Origin: Calditrichales bacterium MX18-03
Lineage (GTDB): Bacteria; Bacillota; Clostridia; Lutisporales; Lutisporaceae
Length of the DNA: 64,000 nucleotides
Assembly (NCBI GenBank): GCA_021083345.1
Contig: JAJGRE010000001.1
Location: 1,426,001-1,490,000, forward strand
Reading direction: 5' to 3'
Position numbers and translations under genes: made by a program. Numbering within the stretch: the first letter of the stretch is position 1; each line of letters starts with the position of its first letter. Below are positions 16,645 through 25,633 of the stretch, in pieces. The notes beneath the pieces were generated by a model. That model was not told the origin of the DNA. It saw only the letters and a program-made list of their open reading frames with translations, and ran no database searches.

Positions 16645-17043
16645 TTAGATGATGTTTCTTGTATGCAACACTTTTTTGACAACCCATACGTTATGCCTGC
16701 ATTTGACTTCATCCGCAACACACCGGATCAGGTAAATACCTCTGCCGCCGTCGCTTAAAATGTCCCCTCCCGGAATCCCTTCACCCAGTGCTTCCATATC
16801 AAAGCCGGCTCCGCAGTCCCTAACGACAAACTTTATACTTGAGCCGTCATAGACATACTTAAGGATGATCGGTTTTTCATTATCCTGGTGGTTGCCATGA
16901 TAGTAGGCATTACTTAAGAGCTCAGTCAGAATCAGCCGGATGTCGTATGCATCCTTCTGTGTACCAAGACTGTGCAGAATGTGGTCGATGACACCGCTAT
17001 ACTGCTGAAGTCCGTAAAGTTTATAGGTTTCGCAGCACCGCAT
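16645..17043 (-). CDS. RsbW/SpoIIAB-like ATP-binding anti-sigma regulatory kinase
   Basis: A 132-residue HATPase_c protein of the serine-kinase anti-sigma type. The N-box is [14 protein letters not shown], the G1 box VRDCGAGFD and the G2-like region [14 protein letters not shown]. By family it phosphorylates a STAS partner and/or binds a sigma factor. The ATG at 17043 has GAGG ten bases upstream; the longer frame overlaps the phosphatase gene and is rejected. It lies between the SpoIIE-type phosphatase and the MCP, with gaps of 22 and 14 bp. Confidence 0.85.
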   Translation of the reverse strand: MRCCETYKLYGLQQYSGVIDHILHSLGTQKDAYDIRLILTELLSNAYYHGNHQDNEKPIILKYVYDGSSIKFVVRDCGAGFDMEALGEGIPGGDILSDGGRGIYLIRCVADEVKCRHNVWVVKKVLHTRNII

Positions 17044-17065
17044 AAAGCATTTTCCTCTCTTCCGA

Positions 17066-18865
17066 CTATTTGAATGATAAACCGATCCAGGTGCAGTCGT
17101 CCCACAGCTCCGGCTCGTTCTGAAGCTGCTCCTGAATGGCGTTTTTATATATCTCCATATCCATTTCGCCATGTATCGCTAAAGCCGCTGTCTCATCGAA
17201 AAACAGCTGCTCCAATCCGTCAGTATACAAGAACAGCTTGTCCCCTGGTCTAAAACACAGCTTCAGCTGCTCAAACCAGTTGTTCCCAAACATACCCAGG
17301 AATGGCCCCCTTATAAACTTTCTCTGCCATCCTTCTGTTCCGCTGAAAAACATGAATTCATTGATACCGGCGCCGGCGGCAGTTATCTCCTGTGAACTAA
17401 AATCAATACAAAAGCAGCAGGCTGCAATGTATTCCTCTTTAAAATGCCGCATTGCCTCCCGGTTCAACTGGTGCAGAACGGCAACCGGATCCTTGCTTAG
17501 AGACGCAGCTTCATAAAAAAGTACCCGCATGGCAGATACACTTAATGCAGCCGTTATGCCCTTTCCGCTGACATCTCCGATAATACCTGTCACTGTGTCC
17601 GGTCCGCTTCGGTACAGCTCAAAAAAATCACCGCTGACATGTTTGGCCGGCAAATAGACGGTCTGCATTTCCGCTCTTTCGGGTATGGGAAAGTGGGTCA
17701 TTAGCCGCTGCTTCTGTATCGCTGCTGCTTTTTCCATCTCCATTTTCTTCAGGGTTATATCCCGGATCACCGATTGCACCGCCTGCGCTCCTTTATATTC
17801 AAAAGGGGTGGAGGATATTTCGGCATAAGCAGCACTGCCGTTGGGCAGGATCAGCCTGTATTCCAAAGGTCTTGTTACCGCAGCGTCCTTTACGACCATG
17901 CTCATCCGTTTTCTGGCAATATCGTGATAGGCCGGATGGATAAATTCAAACAGTGATTTTCCGGTTAAGCCGCTTGCTGCCGACTGAAACAGGACTTCCG
18001 CAGAATGATTGGCAAGTATGATATGTGCCTCTGCATCAAAAACAAGTATAGCGTCCGGCGAAAGCTCCACCAGGCTTCTGTACTGCTTTTCACTCTCCTG
18101 CAGCGCCATTTCCACTTGTTTTCTCTCGGTTATGTCCCGGAGCTGCTCAATGATGTAAACAATGCTGCCATCATCACCAAACACCGGATTGCCGCTGCAC
18201 TCCATATATTTCCCCAGCTCGGGGATATACTTCTCATACCTTACCAGCTTTTTTTCCTTCATCACCTTTTCGGTGGTGCATATCTCACACCGGCAGCTTC
18301 TGCCGCATAGCTCATAGCAGCTTTTTCCGACGGCTTCCTCCGGCTTCTTCCCGTAGAATTCATAGCCGGCCTGGTTGTACATGATAACGCTTTGATCGGG
18401 ATTATATACACCGATGATATCGGGAATGCCCTTCAAAATACCTTCCAGAAGCCTGGAATATTCCAGGATCTGCTGCTCTCTTTCCTTCAAGGCTTTTGCA
18501 AACCTTTGTTTCTCCGATATGTCAAAAACAACAGAGTACAGCAGCTGGCGCCCTTCCACGGCAATGGACCCGCTGTATACCTCTACATCCCGGATCTGAC
18601 CATCTGCCAGCCGGTGCTTGAAAAGGAAGTACCGGCACTCCGCCTTTCTGGCCCGCTCCATTTCTTTGAAAACCTCTTTCCGGGTCAATGTATTGATATC
18701 TGATATCTTCATTCCGCCGGTAAGCTTTTCATAGCAGTAGCCGTAATAGCTGCATGCCGCATCATTGGCATCCACAACGTCCGCTGTCTCCGGGTCTATA
18801 AGCAGCATGACGGAGTGATTCTTCTTGAATAGGCTGCTGTAGTATTCCTGCTGTTCCGTGTCCAT
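17066..18865 (-). CDS. PAS-domain SpoIIE/RsbU-type PP2C phosphatase
   Basis: A protein of about 599 residues with three PAS/PAC modules (about 1-110, 125-240 and 250-370) followed by a PP2C_SIG/SpoIIE phosphatase (about 385-599: HVSGDFFELYR, IIGDVSGKGITAALSVSAM, KLFLYTDGLEQLF with metal-binding Asp residues). A cysteine-rich insert (CYELCGRSCRCEICTTEKV) in the second PAS suggests a redox or metal cofactor. It should dephosphorylate the STAS protein in response to a PAS signal. Start uncertain: ATG at 18865 has GAGG, ATG at 18871 has GGGGGGA, and a frame-shifted ATG with an SD lies upstream (see the G7 tract). Confidence 0.88.
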   Translation of the reverse strand: MDTEQQEYYSSLFKKNHSVMLLIDPETADVVDANDAACSYYGYCYEKLTGGMKISDINTLTRKEVFKEMERARKAECRYFLFKHRLADGQIRDVEVYSGSIAVEGRQLLYSVVFDISEKQRFAKALKEREQQILEYSRLLEGILKGIPDIIGVYNPDQSVIMYNQAGYEFYGKKPEEAVGKSCYELCGRSCRCEICTTEKVMKEKKLVRYEKYIPELGKYMECSGNPVFGDDGSIVYIIEQLRDITERKQVEMALQESEKQYRSLVELSPDAILVFDAEAHIILANHSAEVLFQSAASGLTGKSLFEFIHPAYHDIARKRMSMVVKDAAVTRPLEYRLILPNGSAAYAEISSTPFEYKGAQAVQSVIRDITLKKMEMEKAAAIQKQRLMTHFPIPERAEMQTVYLPAKHVSGDFFELYRSGPDTVTGIIGDVSGKGITAALSVSAMRVLFYEAASLSKDPVAVLHQLNREAMRHFKEEYIAACCFCIDFSSQEITAAGAGINEFMFFSGTEGWQRKFIRGPFLGMFGNNWFEQLKLCFRPGDKLFLYTDGLEQLFFDETAALAIHGEMDMEIYKNAIQEQLQNEPELWDDCTWIGLSFK

Positions 18866-18948
18866 CCCCATCCTCGACCTGTCCCCCCCTTGGTATCTCA
18901 TCATATGTCAAATTCGCCATTTTTTTCTCTTTTCCTTCACAATTCCCT

Positions 18949-18977
18949 ATATTTTGCAGGAATAATTCTTTGTTCAA
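18949..18977 (-). promoter_or_regulatory. Putative promoter of the phosphatase-kinase-MCP-STAS operon
   Basis: On the minus strand, TTGAAC (18972-18977), a 17-base spacer and AAATAT (18949-18954). The predicted transcript starts near 18942, about 80 bases before the phosphatase start. Moderate match; not confirmed. Confidence 0.45.
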
Positions 18978-18994
18978 GCACTGCCGGAAGCCGA

Positions 18995-20794
18995 TCAATA
19001 GAAATGCCTGGCACCGTAGACCCCGGCCAGCACCATCAGGCCTCCCCCTACCCACAGGCAGAAGATCAGCGGGTTCAGGATGACCTGTATCCGTGCCCTT
19101 CCCGAAAGGTCAAAATAGCTGAACAGAACGACGACATCGTATAGCAAGCCGCGTCTGATCTCTGCCTTGCTATGATAATCACCCTGCTTTTCATTGTACT
19201 TCAGCATGGGAAACAGGTTAACAGTGTCCGTCCCGTCCTCCATCCGTACAACTGCCATAACCGATTTCAGATCCTCCTTGTAATCCACGCCTGAATTGGA
19301 AACCATGAAGCGTCCGGCACCGACGCTTTGTCCCGGCAACAGCGTCCATTCCCTGGCCATGGAGAAGCCTCCCGTCCCAATGATTCCCAATGCCATCATC
19401 AGCAGTGCCGCCTGAATGAAAATATACCTGCACGCAGGTCTGCTTCTGACCCTGTCAACCAGATAAATCTTGTAGGCCAGCTGCAGGGCAGCGGTCAAGC
19501 ATAAGGTAAAAGCAAATATGGCTATGGACAGCAGTATTCCACTCTGGCCGGTAAGTGCTGCTGCAAGCCTTGCTGCCGCTATGCCCGCAGCAACGCCGGC
19601 ACAGGCAGCCTTCAGGCTTTGGGTCTTGGAAAACGCATGACGTGCAAAGGCGAGCAGCAGCAATAAACCTCCAAAGCTGAAAACGGTATTCAAGAGACGG
19701 CTCCGTTGTATTTCACTGTCCCAGGGCAGCAACATGACAGCTGGAATAAACAGGTCTGCCGCCAGGATTGCCGCAGCGATGGCTGCGAGCCATGCAGCTG
19801 CATTGCTGCTTGTTCCGGCTTTTTCTGCCGTTTTGCCCCGATATATGAAATAGCAAATGACTGCAGCGGCAGTAGCAATAAAGAGCATTCCTAGAAAAGG
19901 TCTCTGAAACGTATGACTCCATGTTGCATACACCGGCTTTAGCAAAGATCCGCCGTTGATTACAACGGCATAGGCAGTGGCAAGCACTGATAAAAAGGAT
20001 ATCAGCAGCTCTAGATGATAGGAACGTTCTTTTTCTTCCATACAGCAGAGCAAGGCAGACTGTAGGAACCACACTGCCAGCAAAGAGCATTCTGCTGTGT
20101 CCCAGCTCCAATACCTGCCCTGCCGCTGGGATGCATAGGTCCATAACCCCCCTGACAGCAGCGCGAAGCTATATACTGTCCAGGTCATCCACGCCCAGAA
20201 TCTGCATTTCTTAAAATGGCTTCCTCCGATATCCCTGATGCTTCTTGCAGACAGCAGGTAGCCTAAGGGAATCAAACCCAGCACATATCCGGCTATAACA
20301 GCCGGCGGATGGACCAGCATGCCCGGGTTCTGCAGCGCAGGGTTGAGGCCCAGCCCTTCTCCGGGTCCTGCCGTTGCGGCAAAAGGATTGCCGATTGCTC
20401 GCAAAAGCACCTGCAGTACGATTTGTACTACAAGGTAATATTTCATCAGCACCTGCCTCACCAACAGATTTTTTTCTACTGCGGTCAAGGACAAGGCAAG
20501 TGCCGATGCCAGTCCCAGGCATAACAGCATAGTACCTTCACCCCCTGCCCATAGCGCAGAAACCCGGTATAAGGAGGGCAGACTCCTGTCGGTATATTTA
20601 TAGACATAGACCATATCCTGCCTGCCCGAAAGCAATCCTGCAAGCAATACGAGCAAAGCGCCGTATACCGCCGCACAGCTCCATTTGGCTGCACGCCTTG
20701 CGGCGCCGTAGTACTTTCTCCTGCTTGCCAGTACAAGGGCTACCAGCTGCAGCAGCAGCGACAGATTAATGAGTATTGCACCTGCTGTCCTCAT
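18995..20794 (-). CDS. CcmF/CcsA-family cytochrome c biogenesis (heme lyase-like) protein
   Basis: A 599-residue polytopic membrane protein of the heme-handling superfamily. Landmarks are NPGMLVHPPAVIAGYVLG (the HPP segment of CcmF) and a WWD-like GRYWSWDTAECSLLAVW motif, plus about twelve or more hydrophobic helices. CcmF binds heme and attaches it to apocytochrome c outside the membrane. No other ccm/ccs genes or cytochromes occur in the window, which is unusual. The ATG at 20794 follows AAGGGGGATATGA. It precedes the PAS-phosphatase operon on the same strand, and faces the HEAT gene divergently. Confidence 0.8.
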   Translation of the reverse strand: MRTAGAILINLSLLLQLVALVLASRRKYYGAARRAAKWSCAAVYGALLVLLAGLLSGRQDMVYVYKYTDRSLPSLYRVSALWAGGEGTMLLCLGLASALALSLTAVEKNLLVRQVLMKYYLVVQIVLQVLLRAIGNPFAATAGPGEGLGLNPALQNPGMLVHPPAVIAGYVLGLIPLGYLLSARSIRDIGGSHFKKCRFWAWMTWTVYSFALLSGGLWTYASQRQGRYWSWDTAECSLLAVWFLQSALLCCMEEKERSYHLELLISFLSVLATAYAVVINGGSLLKPVYATWSHTFQRPFLGMLFIATAAAVICYFIYRGKTAEKAGTSSNAAAWLAAIAAAILAADLFIPAVMLLPWDSEIQRSRLLNTVFSFGGLLLLLAFARHAFSKTQSLKAACAGVAAGIAAARLAAALTGQSGILLSIAIFAFTLCLTAALQLAYKIYLVDRVRSRPACRYIFIQAALLMMALGIIGTGGFSMAREWTLLPGQSVGAGRFMVSNSGVDYKEDLKSVMAVVRMEDGTDTVNLFPMLKYNEKQGDYHSKAEIRRGLLYDVVVLFSYFDLSGRARIQVILNPLIFCLWVGGGLMVLAGVYGARHFY

Positions 20795-21003
20795 TCATAT
20801 CCCCCTTCTCAAAATGCGGCTCAATACCGCCTTTGTTCTTAGCATTTACACAAAGTGCCGTAATATGTATGTGAACCCAGTTTGCAACCGGCTTAGAAGC
20901 TTGTGGCCGGGGAATAGGATAGCCTTCGACACGAGAAAATATAACCGTGAAAATGTTGTTATAATTTGCTATCATATACATATTACAGTTTAGGAGCGAT
21001 TGG
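20795..21003. other. Divergent intergenic region with several hairpins, no gene
   Basis: About 209 bp between ccmF-like (minus) and the HEAT gene (plus). Visible inverted repeats are CCGGC/GCCGG (about 20888-20910) and CTTTGT/ACAAAG (about 20830-20855). A TATAAT stands at about 20959 and GGAG precedes the HEAT start. I could not match it to a known riboswitch. Confidence 0.4.
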
Positions 21004-22155
21004 ATGGAGCTTTACATCTATTACACACTTATTTTTTTCTCCGGCGTTATCCAGTTTCTGTACCTGTACCTGTTGTATGACAAGCTGCACACCGCCATCT
21101 TAAGCAAGCTGAAAGCACGCTATATACGGCTATATTCTCAGCGTATCGATTGCGTGATGGACGGTCTCCTGGGCAAATGCCGGCACTCCAAGGAAGACCT
21201 GGCGTTTATGAAAAAGTACCTACATAAGAGATTGATACAGGAGATCTTTATCGAAAAAATCCTGGAATTCATCGAAGTTTCAGGAGAAAAACCCTTTCCG
21301 CAGCTGTCCGGACTCTGTGAAGAACTGGGCTTCGTCGGACACGAGATTGATACCTTGAAAAGCAGGGATACCTTCATGGTGGCCCTGGCATGCAAGACAC
21401 TGGGTGAATTCAGAAGCAAGCAGGCCGTACAGCCGCTGCTCCGATGCCTGAACAGCTACTCCCTGGATATTGTCTATCACGCACTTTCCGCCCTAGCAAA
21501 AATAGGTGATGAGGGCGCTTTTGTCATGGCGTTGGAGGAGTCCGGCAACGTCCCACTTCTGACAGAGCGCAGCCTGATCGAAATTGCAGACAGCTTTGAA
21601 GGGAACCGGCATTTTGTCTGCAAGACCATGATGAAAAGTCCCAATGAATATCTGGCTTCTGTTTTTATCAAAGCAGCCGGCAATTTGAAGGACCGGACCT
21701 TGGGCAGCACCATCGCTGCTTTCCTGACCGACGAAAACAAGGAAATAAGGATTGCGGCCTCCAAGGCCCTGGGAACGTTGGGAGATGCCCGATATACCGG
21801 CGAGCTTGTGAAGCTGCTCACCGATGCTGAGTGGGAAGTCCGTGCGCTGGCTGCCGGTGCATTAGGCAGCATCAAGAGCCCCCTGGCGCTGAATCCTTTG
21901 AAAAAGGCGCTGAGCGACAGGCAGTGGCACGTCCGCTTTAATGCTGCCGGTGCCATTCTGGCGGTTCCGGGGGGGCTGAAGACCGCAGCCCGTGTATTTC
22001 TGGGCAATGACCCTTTTGCCAAGGACATCCTGATGTCGGCAATGGAAAACCTCCGCTTCGCGGAGGCTTTGAGCCGCTATGAGGCATCCGGAGACGTCAA
22101 TGAGCAGAGGAGCGCTAAAATCATACGCAATTATATGGCAAAGGTAAAGGAGTGA
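21004..22155 (+). CDS. HEAT-repeat membrane-anchored protein
   Basis: A 383-residue protein with one N-terminal helix (about 3-24) and a largely alpha-helical remainder. At least five HEAT/PBS-lyase-type repeats are visible at about 135-170, 225-260 (IAAFLTDENKEIRIAASKALGTLGD), 257-290 (LVKLLTDAEWEVRALAAGALGSI) and 290-320 (LKKALSDRQWHVRFNAAGAIL). Such repeats are protein-interaction scaffolds. It is followed four bases later by a membrane glycosyltransferase whose SD lies in its tail, so it is probably an accessory or regulatory partner for polysaccharide synthesis. ATG with GGAG. Confidence 0.8.
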   Translation: MELYIYYTLIFFSGVIQFLYLYLLYDKLHTAILSKLKARYIRLYSQRIDCVMDGLLGKCRHSKEDLAFMKKYLHKRLIQEIFIEKILEFIEVSGEKPFPQLSGLCEELGFVGHEIDTLKSRDTFMVALACKTLGEFRSKQAVQPLLRCLNSYSLDIVYHALSALAKIGDEGAFVMALEESGNVPLLTERSLIEIADSFEGNRHFVCKTMMKSPNEYLASVFIKAAGNLKDRTLGSTIAAFLTDENKEIRIAASKALGTLGDARYTGELVKLLTDAEWEVRALAAGALGSIKSPLALNPLKKALSDRQWHVRFNAAGAILAVPGGLKTAARVFLGNDPFAKDILMSAMENLRFAEALSRYEASGDVNEQRSAKIIRNYMAKVKE

Positions 22156-22159
22156 GGAA

Positions 22160-23572
22160 ATGGATACTTTATGGTTGACAAGCATCATCATCGGGTTTAA
22201 CCGTTTCCTGCTTTTTTATGTGCTTTGTATCAATTCCATCTATTTTTTTCAACTGATTCTCTCCGCCTTCAGCCTTTACGACTATCTCCGCAAAATGCGC
22301 TATTCGGACTATAGGAAATACTCACGTTCCAACAACATGATCCCTATTTCGGTTCTCGTTCCGGCATACAATGAAGCAGAAACCATTGTCGACAACGTAC
22401 GTTCCCTGTTGTCGCTGGATTATCCCGTTTTTGAAGTCATCGTCATCAACGACGGCTCTGTGGACAATACACTGGACACGCTCCTGCAGGCCTTTGGTCT
22501 GAGAGAGGTGGAGCAGCCTGTCCTGAACCGTATCAGTTCAAAGCCTGTGAAGGGAATCTTTAGAAGCTTGGATTCTCCCAACCTCATCGTCGCGGATAAG
22601 GAAAACGGCGGAAAAGCAGATGCCCTCAATGTGGGCATCAATCTTTCCCGTTATCCGGTTTTTGCCTCCATCGATGCGGACTCCATATTGGAAAACGATT
22701 CGCTGGTGCGCGTGATCATGCCCTTCATTGAAGATAGCCGGACAGCTGCCGTAGGCGGCATTGTCAGGGTTGCCAACGGCAGCCGTATCGAAAGCGGTCG
22801 GATCAGGGGCATCCGCCTTCCAAGACGCCGTCTGGCGCTTTTTCAGGTGGTGGAATACCTGAGGGCATTTCTCACCGGGCGTATGGGCTGGGATGCCTTG
22901 GGGTCCCTGCTGATTATATCCGGTGCCTTCGGAGCCTTCAGGAAGGATCTGGTCATTGAGGCAGGGGGCTATCGGGTAGGAACCATCGGAGAAGACATGG
23001 AGCTGGTGGTCCGTCTGCATGCGATTCTGAGAAAAGGCAAAAAAAAATACCGTATTAAATTCATACCCGATCCGGTGTGCTGGACCCAAGCTCCGGAAAG
23101 GGTCCGGGATCTGCGGAACCAGCGCCGGCGGTGGCAGATCGGTCTGATGGACAGTCTTTTCCGCCACAAAAAGCTGCTTTTCAATCCCAGGTACGGCATC
23201 ATCGGCATTTTTGCAGCACCCTATTTCTGGTTTTTCGAGATGCTGGGACCTCTAGTGGAAGCCATCGGCTACGTCATGATACCGCTTTCCTATTATTTCG
23301 GCCTGCTGAATCAGAAGTTTTTTCTGCTTTTTGTGGCAGTCTCCATATTATATGGTGTTACTTTATCCATCGGGGCCATCCTGCTGGAGGAGTATACCTT
23401 CAACAAATATCCCTCCCTCCTGCAGCTCTTCAAGTTAAGCTGGTACGGCATCCTTGAGAATTTCGGCTACCGCCAGCTGACAACACTTTTCCGGGTTGAA
23501 GGTATCCTGCGCTATAGAAAATATAAAAACAGCTGGGGAAAATTCAAGCGTCATCATTTTGAGGAAAAATGA
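22160..23572 (+). CDS. Membrane glycosyltransferase family 2 (processive, BcsA/hyaluronan-synthase-like)
   Basis: A 470-residue GT2 enzyme. One N-terminal helix (about 15-40), a cytosolic GT-A domain with SVLVPAYNEAET (near 57), VIVINDGSVDNT (near 93), SIDADS (near 172), GEDMELVVRLH (near 276) and the processive-type QRRRWQIG motif (near 322), then three or four C-terminal helices (about 350-430). It should polymerise or transfer sugar from a UDP-sugar at the membrane; the polysaccharide is unknown. ATG with AAAGGAG. Its 3' end overlaps the convergent downstream gene by 19 bp. Confidence 0.88.
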   Translation: MDTLWLTSIIIGFNRFLLFYVLCINSIYFFQLILSAFSLYDYLRKMRYSDYRKYSRSNNMIPISVLVPAYNEAETIVDNVRSLLSLDYPVFEVIVINDGSVDNTLDTLLQAFGLREVEQPVLNRISSKPVKGIFRSLDSPNLIVADKENGGKADALNVGINLSRYPVFASIDADSILENDSLVRVIMPFIEDSRTAAVGGIVRVANGSRIESGRIRGIRLPRRRLALFQVVEYLRAFLTGRMGWDALGSLLIISGAFGAFRKDLVIEAGGYRVGTIGEDMELVVRLHAILRKGKKKYRIKFIPDPVCWTQAPERVRDLRNQRRRWQIGLMDSLFRHKKLLFNPRYGIIGIFAAPYFWFFEMLGPLVEAIGYVMIPLSYYFGLLNQKFFLLFVAVSILYGVTLSIGAILLEEYTFNKYPSLLQLFKLSWYGILENFGYRQLTTLFRVEGILRYRKYKNSWGKFKRHHFEEK

Positions 23573-24306
23573 GGCGTATAGAGCCGGCTGCTCTTGAAAT
23601 AGCTGATGATCTCCATGGCCTCCTGCTCTTTCCCGGCCGGCACGGGAACGTGAAAAACATTCAGCTGTTTGCCGTAGCGTGCGGGCGTATAATACCGGAA
23701 CTCAAGCATCCTGTTTTCGGAAAAAAATTGGACCCGTTCAAGCCGGCACCGGTAACCCGTCCAGACATGCAGTTCCCCACTGAGATACACGCCTTCAGGG
23801 GAGATGATCACATCTCCGGCGCTATTTTTGTTTTTGTTGTAGTAATGCCTGGGCATCAGCCATGCCGTAAAGCCGAGAACCGGAACAATACCCGTCAGGA
23901 CGGCAAATACAACAGGGCCGCCTCCGTCTAGATCAGCAACGAGAAATATCGATCCTACGACCAGGCAAATCACGGCAATGAAGATCAGCAAAGAGCGGTT
24001 GTAGCTCTTTCTGTACGCAAATTCCTTCTCGTTATAATCATCCCATTGTGCCTGCCCATAAGTCCAACGGGCCAGCGTGCCTTCCTCTCTGTACATCCTG
24101 TCAAGCACCTGCTTGCGCCTGACAAATATAAAGCTGACGAAAAATGCGGAAAGTGAAACAAAAAAACCGAGGAGTATCAGAGCCCCTCCGCCATCCATCA
24201 TATCGATGCCAAAAATGGACGGGGCAAAAATCATCAGAATGCCCAAAAGTAAAATGACAATGCAGATGACAACATTTCGACTCTGTGTGTTCTTTCGTTC
24301 AAACAT
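23554..24306 (-). CDS. Membrane protein of unknown function
   Basis: A 250-residue protein that I do not recognise. Four hydrophobic helices in two pairs lie at about 12-33, 40-62, 104-125 and 130-150, with a charged cytosolic loop between the pairs and a beta-rich C-terminal soluble part (VIISPEGVYLSGELHVWTGYRCRLERV, LEFRYYTPARYGKQLNVFHVPVPAGKEQEAMEII). The C-terminal pattern resembles a bacterial PH-like fold, but this is only an impression. ATG with GGGGGG-type SD. It is convergent with the glycosyltransferase, overlapping by 19 bp. Confidence 0.65.
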   Translation of the reverse strand: MFERKNTQSRNVVICIVILLLGILMIFAPSIFGIDMMDGGGALILLGFFVSLSAFFVSFIFVRRKQVLDRMYREEGTLARWTYGQAQWDDYNEKEFAYRKSYNRSLLIFIAVICLVVGSIFLVADLDGGGPVVFAVLTGIVPVLGFTAWLMPRHYYNKNKNSAGDVIISPEGVYLSGELHVWTGYRCRLERVQFFSENRMLEFRYYTPARYGKQLNVFHVPVPAGKEQEAMEIISYFKSSRLYTPHFSSK

Positions 24307-24358
24307 ATTACCCCCCCTATCAAGAATCGGATAATTTCATCTTAGCATCTCATTGGAA

Positions 24359-24384
24359 AGAAAAAATCACCCTTTTCGGGTGAT
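24359..24384 (-). terminator. Terminator after the flavodiiron operon
   Basis: Stem ATCACCC/GGGTGAT (24366-24372 with 24378-24384), 5-base loop, followed by six T on the minus strand, 18 bases after the flavodiiron stop. Confidence 0.85.
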
Positions 24385-24401
24385 AATGGGCTTAACCTCT
24401 A

Positions 24402-25589
24402 TTAAATGCTTTCAGCGATCCTCTTTCCGAATGCCATGCACGTATGGATTGATGCCTCGTCAGGATTCCAAAGGCCTCTGACGCCATCAGCAGCCAACTC
24501 GAAGCCGGCTTCTTCCAGCCCCTGGGTCAGCAACTTCACCGATTCGCCGCTCCAACCGTAGCTTCCGAAGGCTGCCGCTTTTTTATTCTTGAAAGCCAAG
24601 CCTTTCATCTGCTCCAGCATACCGGCCATGGAGTGCAGTATGCCCTTGTTGATGGTAGGGGAGCCCAATAGGACCAGCTTTGATTTGAATACCTCGGTTA
24701 TGATGTCGTTCTTGTCTGTCTTTGAGGCGTTGTACAGCTTGATCTGAAAACCCTTCCCTGCTGATTTTATGCCTTCTGCAATGGCTTCAGCCATTTTCCG
24801 TGTTGAGTCCCACATAGTATCATACACAATGGTGATCTGATCCTCTTGATAGTCCTTTGCCCACTCCAGGTACTTGCCCACAATCTGAAGCGGGTTGTCC
24901 CTCCAGATGATGCCGTGACTGGGGCATATCATGCTTACTGGCACATTCATGCCCACAACCTCGTTGATCTTGTGCTCTACCAATCTGCTGAAGGGCGTCA
25001 ATATATTGGCGTAATACTTGATGGCCTCCTGGTAAAGCTCTGCCTGATCCACCTGGTCATTATACATTCTCTCGGAGGCATAATGCTGTCCGAATGCATC
25101 ATTGCTGAAAAGAATATTATCGCCGGTCAGGTAGCAGAACATGCTATCCGGCCAATGCAGCAGCCGGGCTTCGATGAAAACCAGCTCGCGGCTGCCCAGA
25201 CTCAATCTGTCCCCAGTCTTGACAGTTACAAAGTTCCAATCCTGATGGTAATGACCCTTCAGAGATTTAATTCCGTTTGCGGTGCAATAGATCGGAGTAT
25301 CGGGTATCTCCTTCATCAGCTCCGGCAGTGCCCCGCTGTGGTCGATCTCGGCATGATTGGCGATGATGTAGTCAATCTTCTTCAGATCTATTTCTTTCTT
25401 AAGGTTTTCGATGAACTCCTTTGCGAAGGGCTTCCACACGGTATCGATCAGTACCGTTTTTTCATCCTGAATCAAATAGGAATTGTAGCTGGAACCTCTG
25501 TGCGTAGAATACTCTTCCCCATGGAACTTCCTCAACTCCCAGTCGATCTTGCCTACCCAGGTGATAGTGTCATTAATTTTATAACTCAC
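24402..25589 (-). CDS. fprA: Flavodiiron protein (FprA, A-type flavoprotein)
   Basis: Cytoplasmic O2 and/or NO reductase. Residues about 30-250 are the beta-lactamase-like di-iron domain with ANHAEIDHSGALPEL (HxExD ligands, near 80), WPDSMFCYL and CPSHGIIWRD; residues about 250-395 are a flavodoxin domain (TIVYDTMWDSTRKMAEAI). About 395 residues, normal length, no rubredoxin fusion. Start: GTG at 25589 sits ten bases after AGGA; an upstream in-frame GTG at 25598 abuts that SD. It is the last gene of the RIC-DUF1858-fprA operon, which faces an FNR-type regulator. Confidence 0.92.
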   Translation of the reverse strand: MSYKINDTITWVGKIDWELRKFHGEEYSTHRGSSYNSYLIQDEKTVLIDTVWKPFAKEFIENLKKEIDLKKIDYIIANHAEIDHSGALPELMKEIPDTPIYCTANGIKSLKGHYHQDWNFVTVKTGDRLSLGSRELVFIEARLLHWPDSMFCYLTGDNILFSNDAFGQHYASERMYNDQVDQAELYQEAIKYYANILTPFSRLVEHKINEVVGMNVPVSMICPSHGIIWRDNPLQIVGKYLEWAKDYQEDQITIVYDTMWDSTRKMAEAIAEGIKSAGKGFQIKLYNASKTDKNDIITEVFKSKLVLLGSPTINKGILHSMAGMLEQMKGLAFKNKKAAAFGSYGWSGESVKLLTQGLEEAGFELAADGVRGLWNPDEASIHTCMAFGKRIAESI

Positions 25590-25633
25590 TGTACTCACTT
25601 CCTTTACGCTATCTTTCGCATTTCTATCGTTAA

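Noticed and set aside
18762-18919. 52-codon frame starting MANLTYDEIPRGG
   Set aside because: As a separate gene it overlaps the phosphatase in another frame; kept only as evidence for the G7-tract observation.
20815-21003. Possible c-di-GMP or cobalamin riboswitch between ccmF-like and the HEAT gene
   Set aside because: Hairpins are present, but the GEMM core (GACGCAAAGC) and the cobalamin box are absent on both strands.
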